From positions 62,001 through 126,000 of the forward strand of contig NZ_CP129121.1 of NCBI RefSeq assembly GCF_030406665.1: a stretch of 64,000 bases of DNA, given 5' to 3'. The position numbers were made by a program, and so were the translations under genes. The notes beneath the pieces were generated by a model that did no database searches, was not told the DNA's origin, and saw only the letters and a program-made list of their open reading frames with translations. Of this stretch, positions 40,522-49,652 are shown piece after piece. The first letter of the stretch is position 1. Every line of letters begins with the position of its first letter. The stretch is from Halomonas halophila (GTDB taxonomy: Bacteria; Pseudomonadota; Gammaproteobacteria; Pseudomonadales; Halomonadaceae).

Positions 40522-41874
40522 ATGGCAGCCATTTCAGCACTCGGCGTCGGGTCCGGTCTCGATCTCAATGGCTTGCTCGATCAGCTGCGCACGTCCGAAC
40601 AGCAGAAGCTTGTGCCGATCTCGGAGCAGAGAACGGAAGAGAAGGCCAAGATTTCGGCCTATGGCAGGCTGCAATCCGGCCTCGAGAAGCTGCAGGGCGC
40701 GGTGGATACGCTCAATGATGCGTCGACCTACACCAACCTCACGGCGAATGTACAGGGTGAAGGCATGACGGCCACCGTCGGCGAGGATGCCAGTGCGGGG
40801 CGCTACGAGATCACCGTGAATCAGACCGCCCGGGCCGGCAGCCTGGCCAGTGTGGGCGTGAGTGATCCCGACGCTGCTCTGGTCGGCGCGGGAGGCGACG
40901 AACTGACCCTCACGTTCGGTGACGGCAGCACCAGTGGCCCTATCAGCCTGGGGGAGGGTGATTCCCTCGAGGACATCCGCGATGCCATCAACGCGGATGA
41001 GACGGCAGGCGTCGATGCCTCCATCATCAATGACGGCACCAGTTCGCGTCTGGTGCTCAGCTCGCAGGAGAGCGGTGCTGCTGCGGGGATCGAGAGCATG
41101 TCCTTTGCCAATGGAACGCTGGCCGGTGATGCCAGCACGAAGCAGGCGGGCCGAGATGCTTCGCTCGATATCAACGGCATCGCCATCACCAGTACCAGCA
41201 ATACCGTTGAGGATGCCATCCAAGGGGTGACGCTGGAGCTGGAGCCCTCGTCAGCGGGGGAGACCATGAGCCTGGTGGTCGAGCCGGATACCGAGTCGCT
41301 CAAGGAGTCGGTGCAGGCCTTCGTCTCGGCGTATAATGAGATGAAGTCCACGGTGGGTCGTATGACAGAGGCCACCGGCGACGTGGAGACCGCCGGCGAA
41401 CTCGTGGGTGATCGAACGGTGCGCACCATCCAGTCGCAGCTCAGTCGTGACCTGACGAATCCTGTCAGCGGTGGCGATCTGGAGATCATGTCGGCCGTGG
41501 GCATTTCTCTTGACGAAAACGGCCGCCTGGAGCTGGATGAAGGAAAGCTGGACGAGGTGATCGCCGACAATCCACAGGGGCTGCAGGACTTTTTCGCCGG
41601 CACGACCGAGGAAGGCGGTTTTGCCGGGCGCTTGGCGGGCAGCCTCGACAACATGCTCGATAGCGAGGGCATGGTCCAGCGTGCCATCGATACGTCCGAG
41701 GGTCAGGTCGGGCGTCTCGAGGATCGTTTCGATCGCACCGAACAGCGGATCGAGCGTACCGTGGAGCGCTATCGCAGCCAGTTCAGCCAGCTGGATGGAC
41801 TGATCGCCCAGATGAATTCCACCAGCGCCTATCTCTCGCAGCAGCTTGCCGGGCTCAATATGCAGAATAGCTAA
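40522..41874 (+). CDS. fliD: Flagellar filament cap protein
   Basis: A 450-residue cap protein that caps the filament tip and helps flagellin assemble. Start ATG 40522 after GGAGGTG. The N-terminal FliD_N domain (ISALGVGSGLDLNGLLDQLRTSEQQKL) and C-terminal FliD_C (LKESVQAFVSAYNEMKSTVGRMTE, then the final helix RFDRTEQRIERTVERYRSQFSQLDGLIAQMNSTSAYLSQQLAGLN in parts) are both present. It has its own FliA promoter and is followed by a terminator and fliC. Confidence 0.96.
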   Translation: MAAISALGVGSGLDLNGLLDQLRTSEQQKLVPISEQRTEEKAKISAYGRLQSGLEKLQGAVDTLNDASTYTNLTANVQGEGMTATVGEDASAGRYEITVNQTARAGSLASVGVSDPDAALVGAGGDELTLTFGDGSTSGPISLGEGDSLEDIRDAINADETAGVDASIINDGTSSRLVLSSQESGAAAGIESMSFANGTLAGDASTKQAGRDASLDINGIAITSTSNTVEDAIQGVTLELEPSSAGETMSLVVEPDTESLKESVQAFVSAYNEMKSTVGRMTEATGDVETAGELVGDRTVRTIQSQLSRDLTNPVSGGDLEIMSAVGISLDENGRLELDEGKLDEVIADNPQGLQDFFAGTTEEGGFAGRLAGSLDNMLDSEGMVQRAIDTSEGQVGRLEDRFDRTEQRIERTVERYRSQFSQLDGLIAQMNSTSAYLSQQLAGLNMQNS

Positions 41875-41897
41875 GTCGTTCTGCTGGATGATCGTGC

Positions 41898-41925
41898 ATG
41901 GCCCCGGCCCTCCGGCCGGGGCCAT
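41898..41925 (+). terminator. Terminator after fliD
   Basis: ATGGCCCCGGCC (41898-41909) and GGCCGGGGCCAT (41914-41925) are exact 12-base arms around CTCC, followed by GTGTTT. Confidence 0.8.
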
Positions 41926-41993
41926 GTGTTTCGGATGACGGCGATGGCGGAACGAGAGGTGGTGAGGACCAGCAAAAAAATGCTTGTGTCCCC

Positions 41994-42020
41994 TAAAGTT
42001 TCCTCGCTGGACACCGTTAT
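41994..42020 (+). promoter_or_regulatory. FliA (sigma-28) promoter of flagellin
   Basis: TAAAGTTT (41994-42001) is an exact -35. After an 11-base spacer the -10 is ACCGTTAT (42013-42020), agreeing with GCCGATAA at CCG and TA. It sits 114 bp before the fliC start. Confidence 0.8.
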
Positions 42021-42133
42021 AGGGAGTAACGGCCAACGGCGCCGTTGTGGCAGGGCCCAATGCCGGGCCGTCGATCAAGACCCGAAACGGGCCTCCGCCA
42101 CTGGAGCCCTCAACAGCTAGGAAGGTAATCACC

Positions 42134-42952
42134 ATGTCCGTGATCAATACCAACATCACTTCTCTGATCGGTCAGAACAACCTGCGTTCTTCCCAGGATA
42201 TGCTGGCCAAGGCCCAAGAGCGTCTGTCCTCCGGCATGCGCATCAACAGCGCCGCCGACGATGCCGCCGGCCAGGCCATCGCCAACCGCATGAGCGCTCA
42301 GATCACCGGTATGAGCCAGGCCAGCCGTAATGCCAACGACGGCATTTCTCTGGTGCAGACCATGGAAGGTGGCCTCGACCAGATCAGCGACAACCTGCAG
42401 CGTATCCGTGAGCTGGCGGTCCAGGGTGCCAACGACACCAACACCGCGGCTGACCGCTCCTCCATCCAGCTGGAGATCGACGAGCGCGTGTCCGAGATCA
42501 CCCGCGTCGCCGAGTCCACCAAGTTCAACGGCACCGAGCTGCTGAGCAACGCCACTACCCTGAGCATGCAGATCGGCGCGAACACCACTGCCGCCGACCA
42601 GATCGACGTCGATACCGTCAGCATGACTGCGTCGGATCTGAGCGTTCAATCTCTGAGTGTGGCTTCCTTTGCTAGCTCTCAGTCTGCCATCACCGCCGTC
42701 GACTCCGCACTGCAGCAGATCGACGATCAGCGCGCGACCCTGGGTGCGACCCTCAACCGCTTCGACTCCGTGGTCCAGAACCTCGAGAGCAACAGCACCA
42801 ACCTGACCGAGGCGCGTTCCCGCATCGAGGATGCCGACTACGCGGAGGAGGTGTCCAACATGACCAAGGCCAACATTCTCCAGCAGGCCGGTACCTCCAT
42901 GCTGGCCCAGGCCAACCAGACGCCTCAGAGCGTGCTGTCCCTGCTGGGCTAA
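42134..42952 (+). CDS. fliC: Flagellin
   Basis: A 272-residue filament protein, starting at ATG 42134. It has the conserved N-terminal D0/D1 (MSVINTNITSLIGQNNLRSSQ, RLSSGMRINSAADDAAGQAIANR) and C-terminal D1/D0 (ATLGATLNRFDSVVQNLES, SRIEDADYAEEVSNMTKANILQQAGTSML in parts). The middle is very short, so the outer D2/D3 domains are missing; E. coli flagellin is about 500 residues. Only this flagellin is in the window. It stands right before a probable decoration cassette, and Ser/Thr-rich surface positions such as VSMTASDLSVQSLSVASFASS are candidate sites. Confidence 0.97.
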   Translation: MSVINTNITSLIGQNNLRSSQDMLAKAQERLSSGMRINSAADDAAGQAIANRMSAQITGMSQASRNANDGISLVQTMEGGLDQISDNLQRIRELAVQGANDTNTAADRSSIQLEIDERVSEITRVAESTKFNGTELLSNATTLSMQIGANTTAADQIDVDTVSMTASDLSVQSLSVASFASSQSAITAVDSALQQIDDQRATLGATLNRFDSVVQNLESNSTNLTEARSRIEDADYAEEVSNMTKANILQQAGTSMLAQANQTPQSVLSLLG

Positions 42953-42984
42953 GCATCACCCGGCACCGCGGCTTATGTCGCGAA

Positions 42985-43020
42985 CACAAGAGGCTGGCCT
43001 TAGGGCCAGCCTCTTTGTGT
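42985..43020 (+). terminator. Terminator after fliC
   Basis: AGAGGCTGGCC (42989-42999) and GGCCAGCCTCT (43004-43014) with T-rich tail TTGTGTTT, a canonical rho-independent terminator. Confidence 0.88.
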
Positions 43021-43151
43021 TTCAGGAGCGCAAAACTCCGGAAAGTGGTCGCTCCCAAGGGGTATTCGAGCGAGTGCCGTGGACGGCTAGTCGCTACTGT
43101 GGCGAGCATCCCGCGAGACCATCCTAAATCGACCGGCAAGGTGGTGTGCCC

Positions 43152-46034
43152 ATGGCCAGGAAAAAGACAAGTCGTCCATTGAACAACCAATCTTCACAGG
43201 CCGCGAATGGCCTGAAGCAGGCTGATGCGAAGGCCTTCGAGTCGGCATTCTCTCGCGGGGACTATCCTCGAGCTCTCAAAGCAGCCAATGCTCTGGTGCA
43301 GCGTTCACCGGACTCTCCTCAGGTGCACGAGTGGCAGGCCAATGCTCTGGGACGCCTGGAGCAACTGGATGAGGCCGTCGAGGCGATGCAGCGAGCGGTC
43401 GAGCTCGTCAAGGAGCCGAGCGCCGATCATCGACTGAAGCTGGCGCAGTACCAGGTGTTGGCGGGGAAGGCTGCTCGAGCCGTGGAGGTGCTGGAAAGCG
43501 TCGTCGCGGATGAGCCCGAAAATGTTGTGGCCCTGGCCTGGCTAAGCCGTGCTTACCATCAGCTTGGTCAGAATAGCCGTGGCCTGGAGGTCAATGACCG
43601 TCTCATGTCGTTGGATGACCGCCATGAGGAAGGTCTTCTGTGGCGCTCTAGAATCCTTGATCAGCTTTCCAGGCACGACGAGACGATGGACACGCTTTGG
43701 AAGCTTCAAGAGGTCAATCCGAAGCGGGTCGGTGTACATAATCATATCGCTTCGCTTTTCACTAAAGAGGGCGACTATGATGAGGCTGAAGGACATTTTT
43801 ATAGAGAAGTCGAGCTGGACCCGGCTAATGGGAAAGTACACTCGAATCTCTGGATGACATCGCACTACAACCCGGCTTATAGCGGCGCTGATCTCTTCCG
43901 GATGGCCGTCGAGTGGGATAGGCAGTTCGGCGAGCGTTCGTCATTAGGGCGGGCCTCCACGGAACGCGATGTCGGAAAGCGGCTGCGTGTCGGTCTGCTG
44001 TCGGGCGGTTTCAGGATGCATCCTGTCGGCCAGATGATCCTGCCAGCCCTGCAGAGCTTGCCGGCCGATCAGTTCGAGCTGATGTTCTACAGTTCTAACC
44101 AGTACATCGACAAGCTGACCCAGTCCATGCAGGTCATGGCGCTTCGATGGCAGTCCATCGAAGGGTTGAGCGATGGCCAGCTGGATCAGAAGATTCGCGA
44201 AGACGAGATCGACATCCTGATCGATCTCAACGGCGCCGGAGACGGGAGTCGGTATCGTACGTTGACACGTGAGCCCGCTCCCCTGATCGTCAAGTGGGTG
44301 GGTGGCCTCGTCGATACCACTGGGCTCGAGAGTGTCGATTACCTGTTGAGCGATCACATCGAAACCCCTGTGGGCGTCGATGATCGCTACACGGAAAAAC
44401 TGATCCGATTGCCCGACGACTATATCTGCTACCACATTCCCCGCCATGCGCCTGACTGTAATGCACTGCCAGCCCTTACGAACGGGTATATTACCTTTGG
44501 CTGCCTGAACAATCCTGCCAAGCTGTCGGCTCCTCTGCTCGAGGAATGGGCGACTCTGCTCCATGAAGTTCCGAACAGCAAGCTGCTGCTTCGTGGTATT
44601 CAGTTCGAGAGCGAGCGTTTCCGAAACAAGATTACGGCCACCTTCACCGGACATGGTATCAGTGAAGACCGGCTCCTGCTGGAGGGGCCTGCCAAGCACG
44701 CAGAGTTCCTGGAGACCTACCAGCGCATCGATATCGCCCTGGATACCTGGCCGTACTCTGGTGGCTTGACGACCTGTGAATCGCTGCTGATGGGCGTGCC
44801 CGTCGTTACGCGGACAGGACCGACCTTCGCCGGGCGCCATAGCGCCACGCACCTGGTCAACGCCGGACTGCCTGAGCTGGTCACCGACAGCTGGGAAGAT
44901 TTTCGAGCACGGGTGAAGGAACTGGTCGCTGATCTGCCCAATCTGGCGGTCATCCGCGCCGCCCTGCGCACCATTTTGCTGGATTCGCCCGTTTGCGATG
45001 GGCCGCGCTTTGCCAGCCACTTGACCACGGCGCTGCGTGCCATCTGGCAGCGTCATTGTGAAGGCAAGGCGCCGGAGGCCCTGAGTTTCCGCAAGAGCGG
45101 TGCGGCACGGTTTGCCGATGAGGAGGCTCCCGTCAAGCTGGCCCTGGCGGCTCCAGGGCAGGGGGTCGACTGGCAGCTCGAGAGCCCCGTTCTGGCCGTG
45201 GATAACGGTGCCGTTCTGGCCTCCAGGCCGGATGCGCGAGAGCTGCTGGGCAGCGGCCGTGTCGTCATGCTGAGTTTCGATCCGGCCGGCAAGATGGAAA
45301 CGGTGGACCATCTTGCCCAGTATGGCGAGATTCAGCACTTCCCCTATACGGCGCTGGGTAATGGCCAGCCTGCAACTCTCTATATGGGCGAGGAAGTCGA
45401 ACCGACATCGCTGCCTCCGGTCGATTCTGAAGATGATGTGGAAGCCCATGAAATTCCTTCGATAGCGCTCGACAGCGTCGAAGGGTTGCCGGCCATCGAC
45501 GTTCTCGCTCTGGATGCCCGTCACGATAGCCTCGGTATCCTGCAGCATGCGTCGGAAGCACTTAAGAATACTCTGGCGGTTCAGGCCGGCGTTGTCCTGG
45601 AGCCTGCTTCGGAGCAGCATCCTGATTTTTCAAATGTGCAGTCGCTGATGCGCAAGCAGGGGTTCCGATTCCACTGTTTCGTTGGTGAGAAGAAGAAGAG
45701 CTGGTTCCCCGATGATATGGCCATCGAGCCCCGAATGGCTTCCGAAGTGGAGTCTGTCGAGGCACTTTTCATTCCCGGTCATGAGCGTATGAGAAGCTTG
45801 AGTGAGGCACAAAGGGTCAGGTTCGCCTTTATTCTGCATGCCATTTTTGGTGCCAAGGACGTGGCATTCCGTATCCTGAACGAGATGGATGGAGGCCTGG
45901 CCGCACAATACCTCGAGAGTGAGCGGCTCGTGAAAGTCAGTGATGAATCAGAGTGTGTGGCGGCTGTGTCGGCGATTGATGAAGAAGACACGATCGCCGG
46001 AGAGCTGGAAAAATTAATGAGCGAAGCATACTGA
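43152..46034 (+). CDS. OGT-like (GT41) glycosyltransferase with TPR and extra C-terminal domain; probable flagellin glycosyltransferase
   Basis: A 960-residue protein starting at ATG 43152. Residues about 25-240 are tetratricopeptide repeats (EWQANALGRLEQLDEAVEAMQRAVEL, LSRAYHQLGQNSRGLEVNDRL). Next comes the GT41/SPINDLY catalytic part: RLRVGLLSGGFRMHPVGQMI, YITFGCLNNPAKLSAPLLEEWATLLHEVPNSKLLLRG in parts, IDIALDTWPYSGGLTTCESLLMGVPVVT and GRHSATHLVNAGLPELV. GT41 enzymes put GlcNAc or other sugars on Ser/Thr. From about residue 660 an extra domain resembles an FkbM-type methyltransferase remnant (PAIDVLALDARHDSLGILQHASEAL). It follows flagellin, so flagellin is the probable target. Codon use is less GC-rich in places. 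Confidence 0.88.
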   Translation: MARKKTSRPLNNQSSQAANGLKQADAKAFESAFSRGDYPRALKAANALVQRSPDSPQVHEWQANALGRLEQLDEAVEAMQRAVELVKEPSADHRLKLAQYQVLAGKAARAVEVLESVVADEPENVVALAWLSRAYHQLGQNSRGLEVNDRLMSLDDRHEEGLLWRSRILDQLSRHDETMDTLWKLQEVNPKRVGVHNHIASLFTKEGDYDEAEGHFYREVELDPANGKVHSNLWMTSHYNPAYSGADLFRMAVEWDRQFGERSSLGRASTERDVGKRLRVGLLSGGFRMHPVGQMILPALQSLPADQFELMFYSSNQYIDKLTQSMQVMALRWQSIEGLSDGQLDQKIREDEIDILIDLNGAGDGSRYRTLTREPAPLIVKWVGGLVDTTGLESVDYLLSDHIETPVGVDDRYTEKLIRLPDDYICYHIPRHAPDCNALPALTNGYITFGCLNNPAKLSAPLLEEWATLLHEVPNSKLLLRGIQFESERFRNKITATFTGHGISEDRLLLEGPAKHAEFLETYQRIDIALDTWPYSGGLTTCESLLMGVPVVTRTGPTFAGRHSATHLVNAGLPELVTDSWEDFRARVKELVADLPNLAVIRAALRTILLDSPVCDGPRFASHLTTALRAIWQRHCEGKAPEALSFRKSGAARFADEEAPVKLALAAPGQGVDWQLESPVLAVDNGAVLASRPDARELLGSGRVVMLSFDPAGKMETVDHLAQYGEIQHFPYTALGNGQPATLYMGEEVEPTSLPPVDSEDDVEAHEIPSIALDSVEGLPAIDVLALDARHDSLGILQHASEALKNTLAVQAGVVLEPASEQHPDFSNVQSLMRKQGFRFHCFVGEKKKSWFPDDMAIEPRMASEVESVEALFIPGHERMRSLSEAQRVRFAFILHAIFGAKDVAFRILNEMDGGLAAQYLESERLVKVSDESECVAAVSAIDEEDTIAGELEKLMSEAY

Positions 46035-46040
46035 GGTGAG

Positions 46041-46613
46041 ATGATGATGCCGCCGATCAACAAGAACCCGGATCTAGAAAATCGAGGTACAGGCCGCCAG
46101 GAAACGCCAGCTGCCTCGTCTCGAGAAAGTGATTTCATGGCGCTCCTTAAGACGGCAAAGAAGAATGAGCTGGCTGCCATGGCCAAGCTTCTGATGCCTT
46201 TCATCGCTCAGGCGGAGCTGGGGCAGCTTCGAATATGGGGGGACTCCAGCCGGCTCCATCTGGAGCGTGCGACGATCTCTGTCAACGATCTTCTGGTCAA
46301 TACCCGTTCCGGCCATGTCACCGTCGAGGCTGATTGTTTCTTTGGCCATCGCTGCATGCTGTTGACCGGGACCCACGACTACACCAAGACGGGGCGTGAG
46401 CGCCTTCTGGCGGTGCCGGATTCCGGTCGGGATATTCATCTGAAGCAAGGCGTATGGCTCGGCTCCGATGTCACGGTGCTTGGCCCGGCCGTGATCGGTG
46501 AGAATGCCGTGATCGCCGCCGGCAGCCTGGTGACGGGAGACGTACCGGCCAACACCATCGTGGCCGGGCGACCGGCAAAGCCCGTGAAGAAGATTGACGG
46601 GACTGCGCTATGA
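46041..46613 (+). CDS. Hexapeptide-repeat O-acyltransferase
   Basis: A 190-residue left-handed beta-helix enzyme. After a disordered start (about 25 residues) and a helical part, it shows the hexapeptide pattern (HVTVEADCFFGHRCMLLTGTHDY, GVWLGSDVTVLGPAVIGENAVIAAGSLVTGDVPANTIVAGRPAKPVKKI in parts). The catalytic His is in GTHDY. The tail is typical of WbbJ/MaA-type sugar O-acetyltransferases. The cassette position suggests it acetylates a sugar attached by the upstream glycosyltransferase. Start 46041 lies 6 bp after its stop; the next gene overlaps it by 4 bp. Confidence 0.85.
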   Translation: MMMPPINKNPDLENRGTGRQETPAASSRESDFMALLKTAKKNELAAMAKLLMPFIAQAELGQLRIWGDSSRLHLERATISVNDLLVNTRSGHVTVEADCFFGHRCMLLTGTHDYTKTGRERLLAVPDSGRDIHLKQGVWLGSDVTVLGPAVIGENAVIAAGSLVTGDVPANTIVAGRPAKPVKKIDGTAL

Positions 46614-47440
46614 AGCCGACCAAGAACCTCGTGTTTACCGTGACACACGGCAGAACCGGCACCACCATGCTGACGGAAGTCTTCAAGATGTTTGATGACA
46701 CGTTGTCGGAACATGAGCCGGAACCCAATTACGCAACCGTTTTTCCGGCCGTCAAGGATGATCCACGACATGCGTTCGGCTTCCTGGAAAAGAAGCTGGC
46801 ACATATCGATGGCATCGCTCCGTCGAGCTATGTGGAAACGAGCAATGTCTTCGGCAAGGGCTTTTTGATTCCTCTCCTGAGATTGGGCTTGAGGCCGGGG
46901 CTGATTTTTCTGAATCGAGAATTCCGGGAAACGGCAAAGAGCCTTTATAAACGCGGCAGTACTCCGATGCGAACCGAGCGGGGCAGGCATTACTCCGCTG
47001 ATCCAAGAGTGCCCGGGAGCCTCCCTGTCTTTTCTCCGGAGCAGCTGTCGGACTATCAGCTATGTTTCTGGGGTGTGCTGGATTCCTACTATCGTCAGCT
47101 CATGGCTCGCGATATCTATGATGCCGAGGGGGGCGTCTACCACTGGGTGACCGCCACCGACTTCCATGACTTCGAGACGACGCTGGAGGTGGGGCGGAAG
47201 TTCGGTCTCGGCGTCAAGGACATCGAGGCGGCCAGAGCGTTCCACGCCTCCGTCACGCAGGAGCACCACAACCCGAACCGCGGCGGGCGAAGCGCCGATG
47301 GCATGGAACTGACTGCTCAGGAAGTCGAGGTCCTCGATCGTGTCTCGTTCTTTGCGCCAGGCTTCGTCGATGATGTGCTGGGAAGCCGGTTCATTGACCA
47401 GGGAGTCGTTGATGCCATCCACGGGGGAGCGGAGAGCTAA
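46610..47440 (+). CDS. Sulfotransferase-like P-loop protein
   Basis: A 276-residue protein. Near the start LVFTVTHGRTGTTMLTEVFKMF carries the 5-prime-phosphosulfate loop of sulfotransferases (R-T-G-T-T). A later GLILIF-like strand and FLNREFRETAKSLYKRG segment fit the 3-prime-phosphate binding Arg-Ser region of that family, though the usual Ser is not obvious. It overlaps the acyltransferase by 4 bp, so three genes form a cassette behind flagellin. A sulfate or related transfer to the flagellin glycan is likely but not proven. A non-catalytic use of the fold is possible. Confidence 0.65.
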   Translation: MKPTKNLVFTVTHGRTGTTMLTEVFKMFDDTLSEHEPEPNYATVFPAVKDDPRHAFGFLEKKLAHIDGIAPSSYVETSNVFGKGFLIPLLRLGLRPGLIFLNREFRETAKSLYKRGSTPMRTERGRHYSADPRVPGSLPVFSPEQLSDYQLCFWGVLDSYYRQLMARDIYDAEGGVYHWVTATDFHDFETTLEVGRKFGLGVKDIEAARAFHASVTQEHHNPNRGGRSADGMELTAQEVEVLDRVSFFAPGFVDDVLGSRFIDQGVVDAIHGGAES

Positions 47441-47500
47441 GCACGTGAGCGTTGCCGTGCTTCCTCGTGTGTGGCTCAGATGTCACTCTTATCATTCACC

Positions 47501-47725
47501 ATGCCCACCATCGATATCGCCTTGAGCCTCACCCCCGCCGCCTGCCTGGCCCACTACGAGGGCCGGGCGGGCGTCGTGCATACCCGCAGCTTGGACGGTC
47601 GCAGCGTGCAGTTCCCCGCCGAGGCACTTCGCCGAGTGGTGGCCCGGGACGGGGTGAATGGTGTCTTCCGGCTATATTTCTCCCCTGAGGGGCGCTTCGA
47701 GGGCATCCTGCGTCTCTCGTCCTAG
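47501..47725 (+). CDS. DUF2835 family protein
   Basis: A 74-residue protein of a small gammaproteobacterial family of unknown role. It reads PTIDIALSLTPAACLAHYEGRAGVVHTRSLDGRSVQFPAEALRRVVARDGVNGVFRLYFSPEGRFEGILRL in parts; SVQFPAEALRRxVxRDGVxGxFRL is the conserved core. I choose ATG 47501 because the core starts at once; an upstream ATG at 47480 would add seven residues. It lies between the decoration cassette and the PilZ/HD-GYP gene. Confidence 0.85.
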   Translation: MPTIDIALSLTPAACLAHYEGRAGVVHTRSLDGRSVQFPAEALRRVVARDGVNGVFRLYFSPEGRFEGILRLSS

Positions 47726-47802
47726 TCCTTGTGCTCAAGCTTTTCCACCACCGGCCGATAACCCTCGATCTGGTGAAAGAATGATCCGCGAGAGGCACAG
47801 GG

Positions 47803-49536
47803 ATGGCAGAGGACGGTTACACCCGCATCGACAACCCCATGGAGATCGAGACGCTGCTCGAGACGCTCAGCGAGCCGGGCGGCGCTTCGCTGCAGTTCGG
47901 TGAGCAGGGCGAGCCGATGCCCGTGCTGCTCGCCGGGCTGGAGGCCGGCGAGGCGCTCGAGCTGGATATCAGCGCGGTCAGCGAGATCGCCGGCGAGCTG
48001 AGGGGCGGCAAGGCCTTTCGCCTGCTCGGCCAGGCCCACGGCAAGCTGGTGCGCACCCCCGAGATGACCATGGAGCACTGCAGACAGGACGATGGCCGCT
48101 TGCTCTGCCGCTGTGCCTATCCCCATCGCCTGGAGGTGCTGCAGCGTCGCGACACCTTCCGCGCGCGGCTGCGGCTGGGCATGGAGGTCAGTGCCGTCCT
48201 GCGCGATGCCGAGGGTAACCGTGCCCAGGGCGATCTCAAGGACCTGTCGCTCGAGGGCTGCCGGCTGGAGCTGCCGCTGTCGGCGACCAACCTGCTGGCC
48301 GAGGCGCCGCTGCCGCTGGATATCGCGCTGTGTTTCCCCGATGGCACGCACTTCCAGGCGCGCGGACGAGCGCGACATCGGCGGGCGGACACCGAGCGAC
48401 AGACGTTGACGGCCGGCTTCCAGTTCGAGGGCCATGGTCCCGAGCAGGAGCGCCGGCTGTGGTATTTCGTGCGCGAGATCGAGCAGGAGGCGGCCCGCCA
48501 CATCGAGGGGGGCGAGGCCACGCGGCCGCCGTCGCCGCTGTTCCAGGGGCCGGCCGGCGCCGAGCCGAAGGTGGGGCGTCGCGGCGCTCAAGGATACGCC
48601 ACGCCGATGACACGCCGCCTGGCGCATGTCGCCGGCTATCTGGACACCCAGCTGCTCGAGCTGCGTGAAGGCGGGGAGATCGATGGCGTACAGCTGTCGC
48701 GCCATGCCGATCGCCTGTTACGGCTACACGAGGAGGACCGCGAGGGGCTGCTGTTCGCCTGCGATGCCCTGTATGGCGAATCCTGGCTGGTGGGGCACGG
48801 TCTGGGGGTGGCAGTGCGGCTGCTCGATCTGGTCGGCCGTGACTCGGTGCCTCAGGAACTGCGCAAGGCGCTGGTGGCGTCCGCCATGGTCCATGACCTG
48901 GGCAAGGCGCTGTTGCCGGATGACGTCTGGCGGTCTGCCATGCCCGACGACGGCGGTTCGCCGGAGCTGCATGAACACGTCGCCCTGCTGGAAGCGCGCA
49001 TGGGCGGCTGCCAGTGGCTGTCGACGGCGGTATTCACCTCGGTGGTGCGCCGCATCAGCGAACGCCTGGACGGCAGCGGCTACCCGGCCGGTGTCACCGG
49101 CGAGGTGCTCGGCGAGCTGGAACGTGCCGCGGCGGTGGTCGATGCCGTGGATACCCTGCGTCGCCCACTCGGCGAACGCCCTGCCTGGCGCGTCGGGGCC
49201 ATCTATCGCTACCTGCTCGGCCGCGAGCAGGCCTTCGACTCGCGCTGGGTCAAGCGCTACATCCGCCGCTTCGGTCTCTACCCCATCGGCACCCTGGTGC
49301 GCTTCGACGGAGGGCAGCTGGCCTGGGTTCAGGGGCTCGACGATGACGGCCGGCCATCCCGGGTCCAGCTTGCCGGCGGAGTCGAATCGTCGGGCGAGGG
49401 GCTGCATACGGTCCTGGGTGACAAGGCGCTGGAGGGCGAGGTGCTGAAAGGCGAGGTCACTCGTCGCCTCGGCGAGCCGCGCGAGGAAGTGCGCGTGGCT
49501 AAAGTCGCCACGGAGGCCGCCGATATCCCGAATTAG
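47803..49536 (+). CDS. YcgR-N/PilZ/HD-GYP fusion protein
   Basis: A 577-residue cytosolic protein with three parts. Residues 1-105 resemble the YcgR N-terminal domain (a flagellar brake part: NPMEIETLLETL, VLLAGLEAGEALELDIS). A PilZ domain follows: QRRDTFRARL near residue 114 and DLSLEGCRL at residue 147 form the RxxxR...DxSxxG c-di-GMP site. After a linker comes an HD-GYP-like domain with AMVHDLGKALLPDDV (His364-Asp365), a His in ELHEHVALLEARM and RLDGSGYPAGV near residue 425, where the usual HHE before DGxGYP is altered. It may bind and degrade c-di-GMP at the motor; activity is uncertain because of that change. Confidence 0.85.
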   Translation: MAEDGYTRIDNPMEIETLLETLSEPGGASLQFGEQGEPMPVLLAGLEAGEALELDISAVSEIAGELRGGKAFRLLGQAHGKLVRTPEMTMEHCRQDDGRLLCRCAYPHRLEVLQRRDTFRARLRLGMEVSAVLRDAEGNRAQGDLKDLSLEGCRLELPLSATNLLAEAPLPLDIALCFPDGTHFQARGRARHRRADTERQTLTAGFQFEGHGPEQERRLWYFVREIEQEAARHIEGGEATRPPSPLFQGPAGAEPKVGRRGAQGYATPMTRRLAHVAGYLDTQLLELREGGEIDGVQLSRHADRLLRLHEEDREGLLFACDALYGESWLVGHGLGVAVRLLDLVGRDSVPQELRKALVASAMVHDLGKALLPDDVWRSAMPDDGGSPELHEHVALLEARMGGCQWLSTAVFTSVVRRISERLDGSGYPAGVTGEVLGELERAAAVVDAVDTLRRPLGERPAWRVGAIYRYLLGREQAFDSRWVKRYIRRFGLYPIGTLVRFDGGQLAWVQGLDDDGRPSRVQLAGGVESSGEGLHTVLGDKALEGEVLKGEVTRRLGEPREEVRVAKVATEAADIPN

Positions 49537-49652
49537 ACCGTCCAGCGGGTCATGTTCGCCTGACTCGTGCCCCCGTCGGCTGTCAGACTGGCGACGGTTC
49601 ACCTGCTGCAGACTGGGCGGGTTATCTTACCGATCGAAGGAGTAGCGGAATC

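Noticed and set aside
43542..43865. Minus-strand reading frame in the glycosyltransferase gene
   Set aside because: It lies opposite TPR repeats and has no ribosome site or family pattern.
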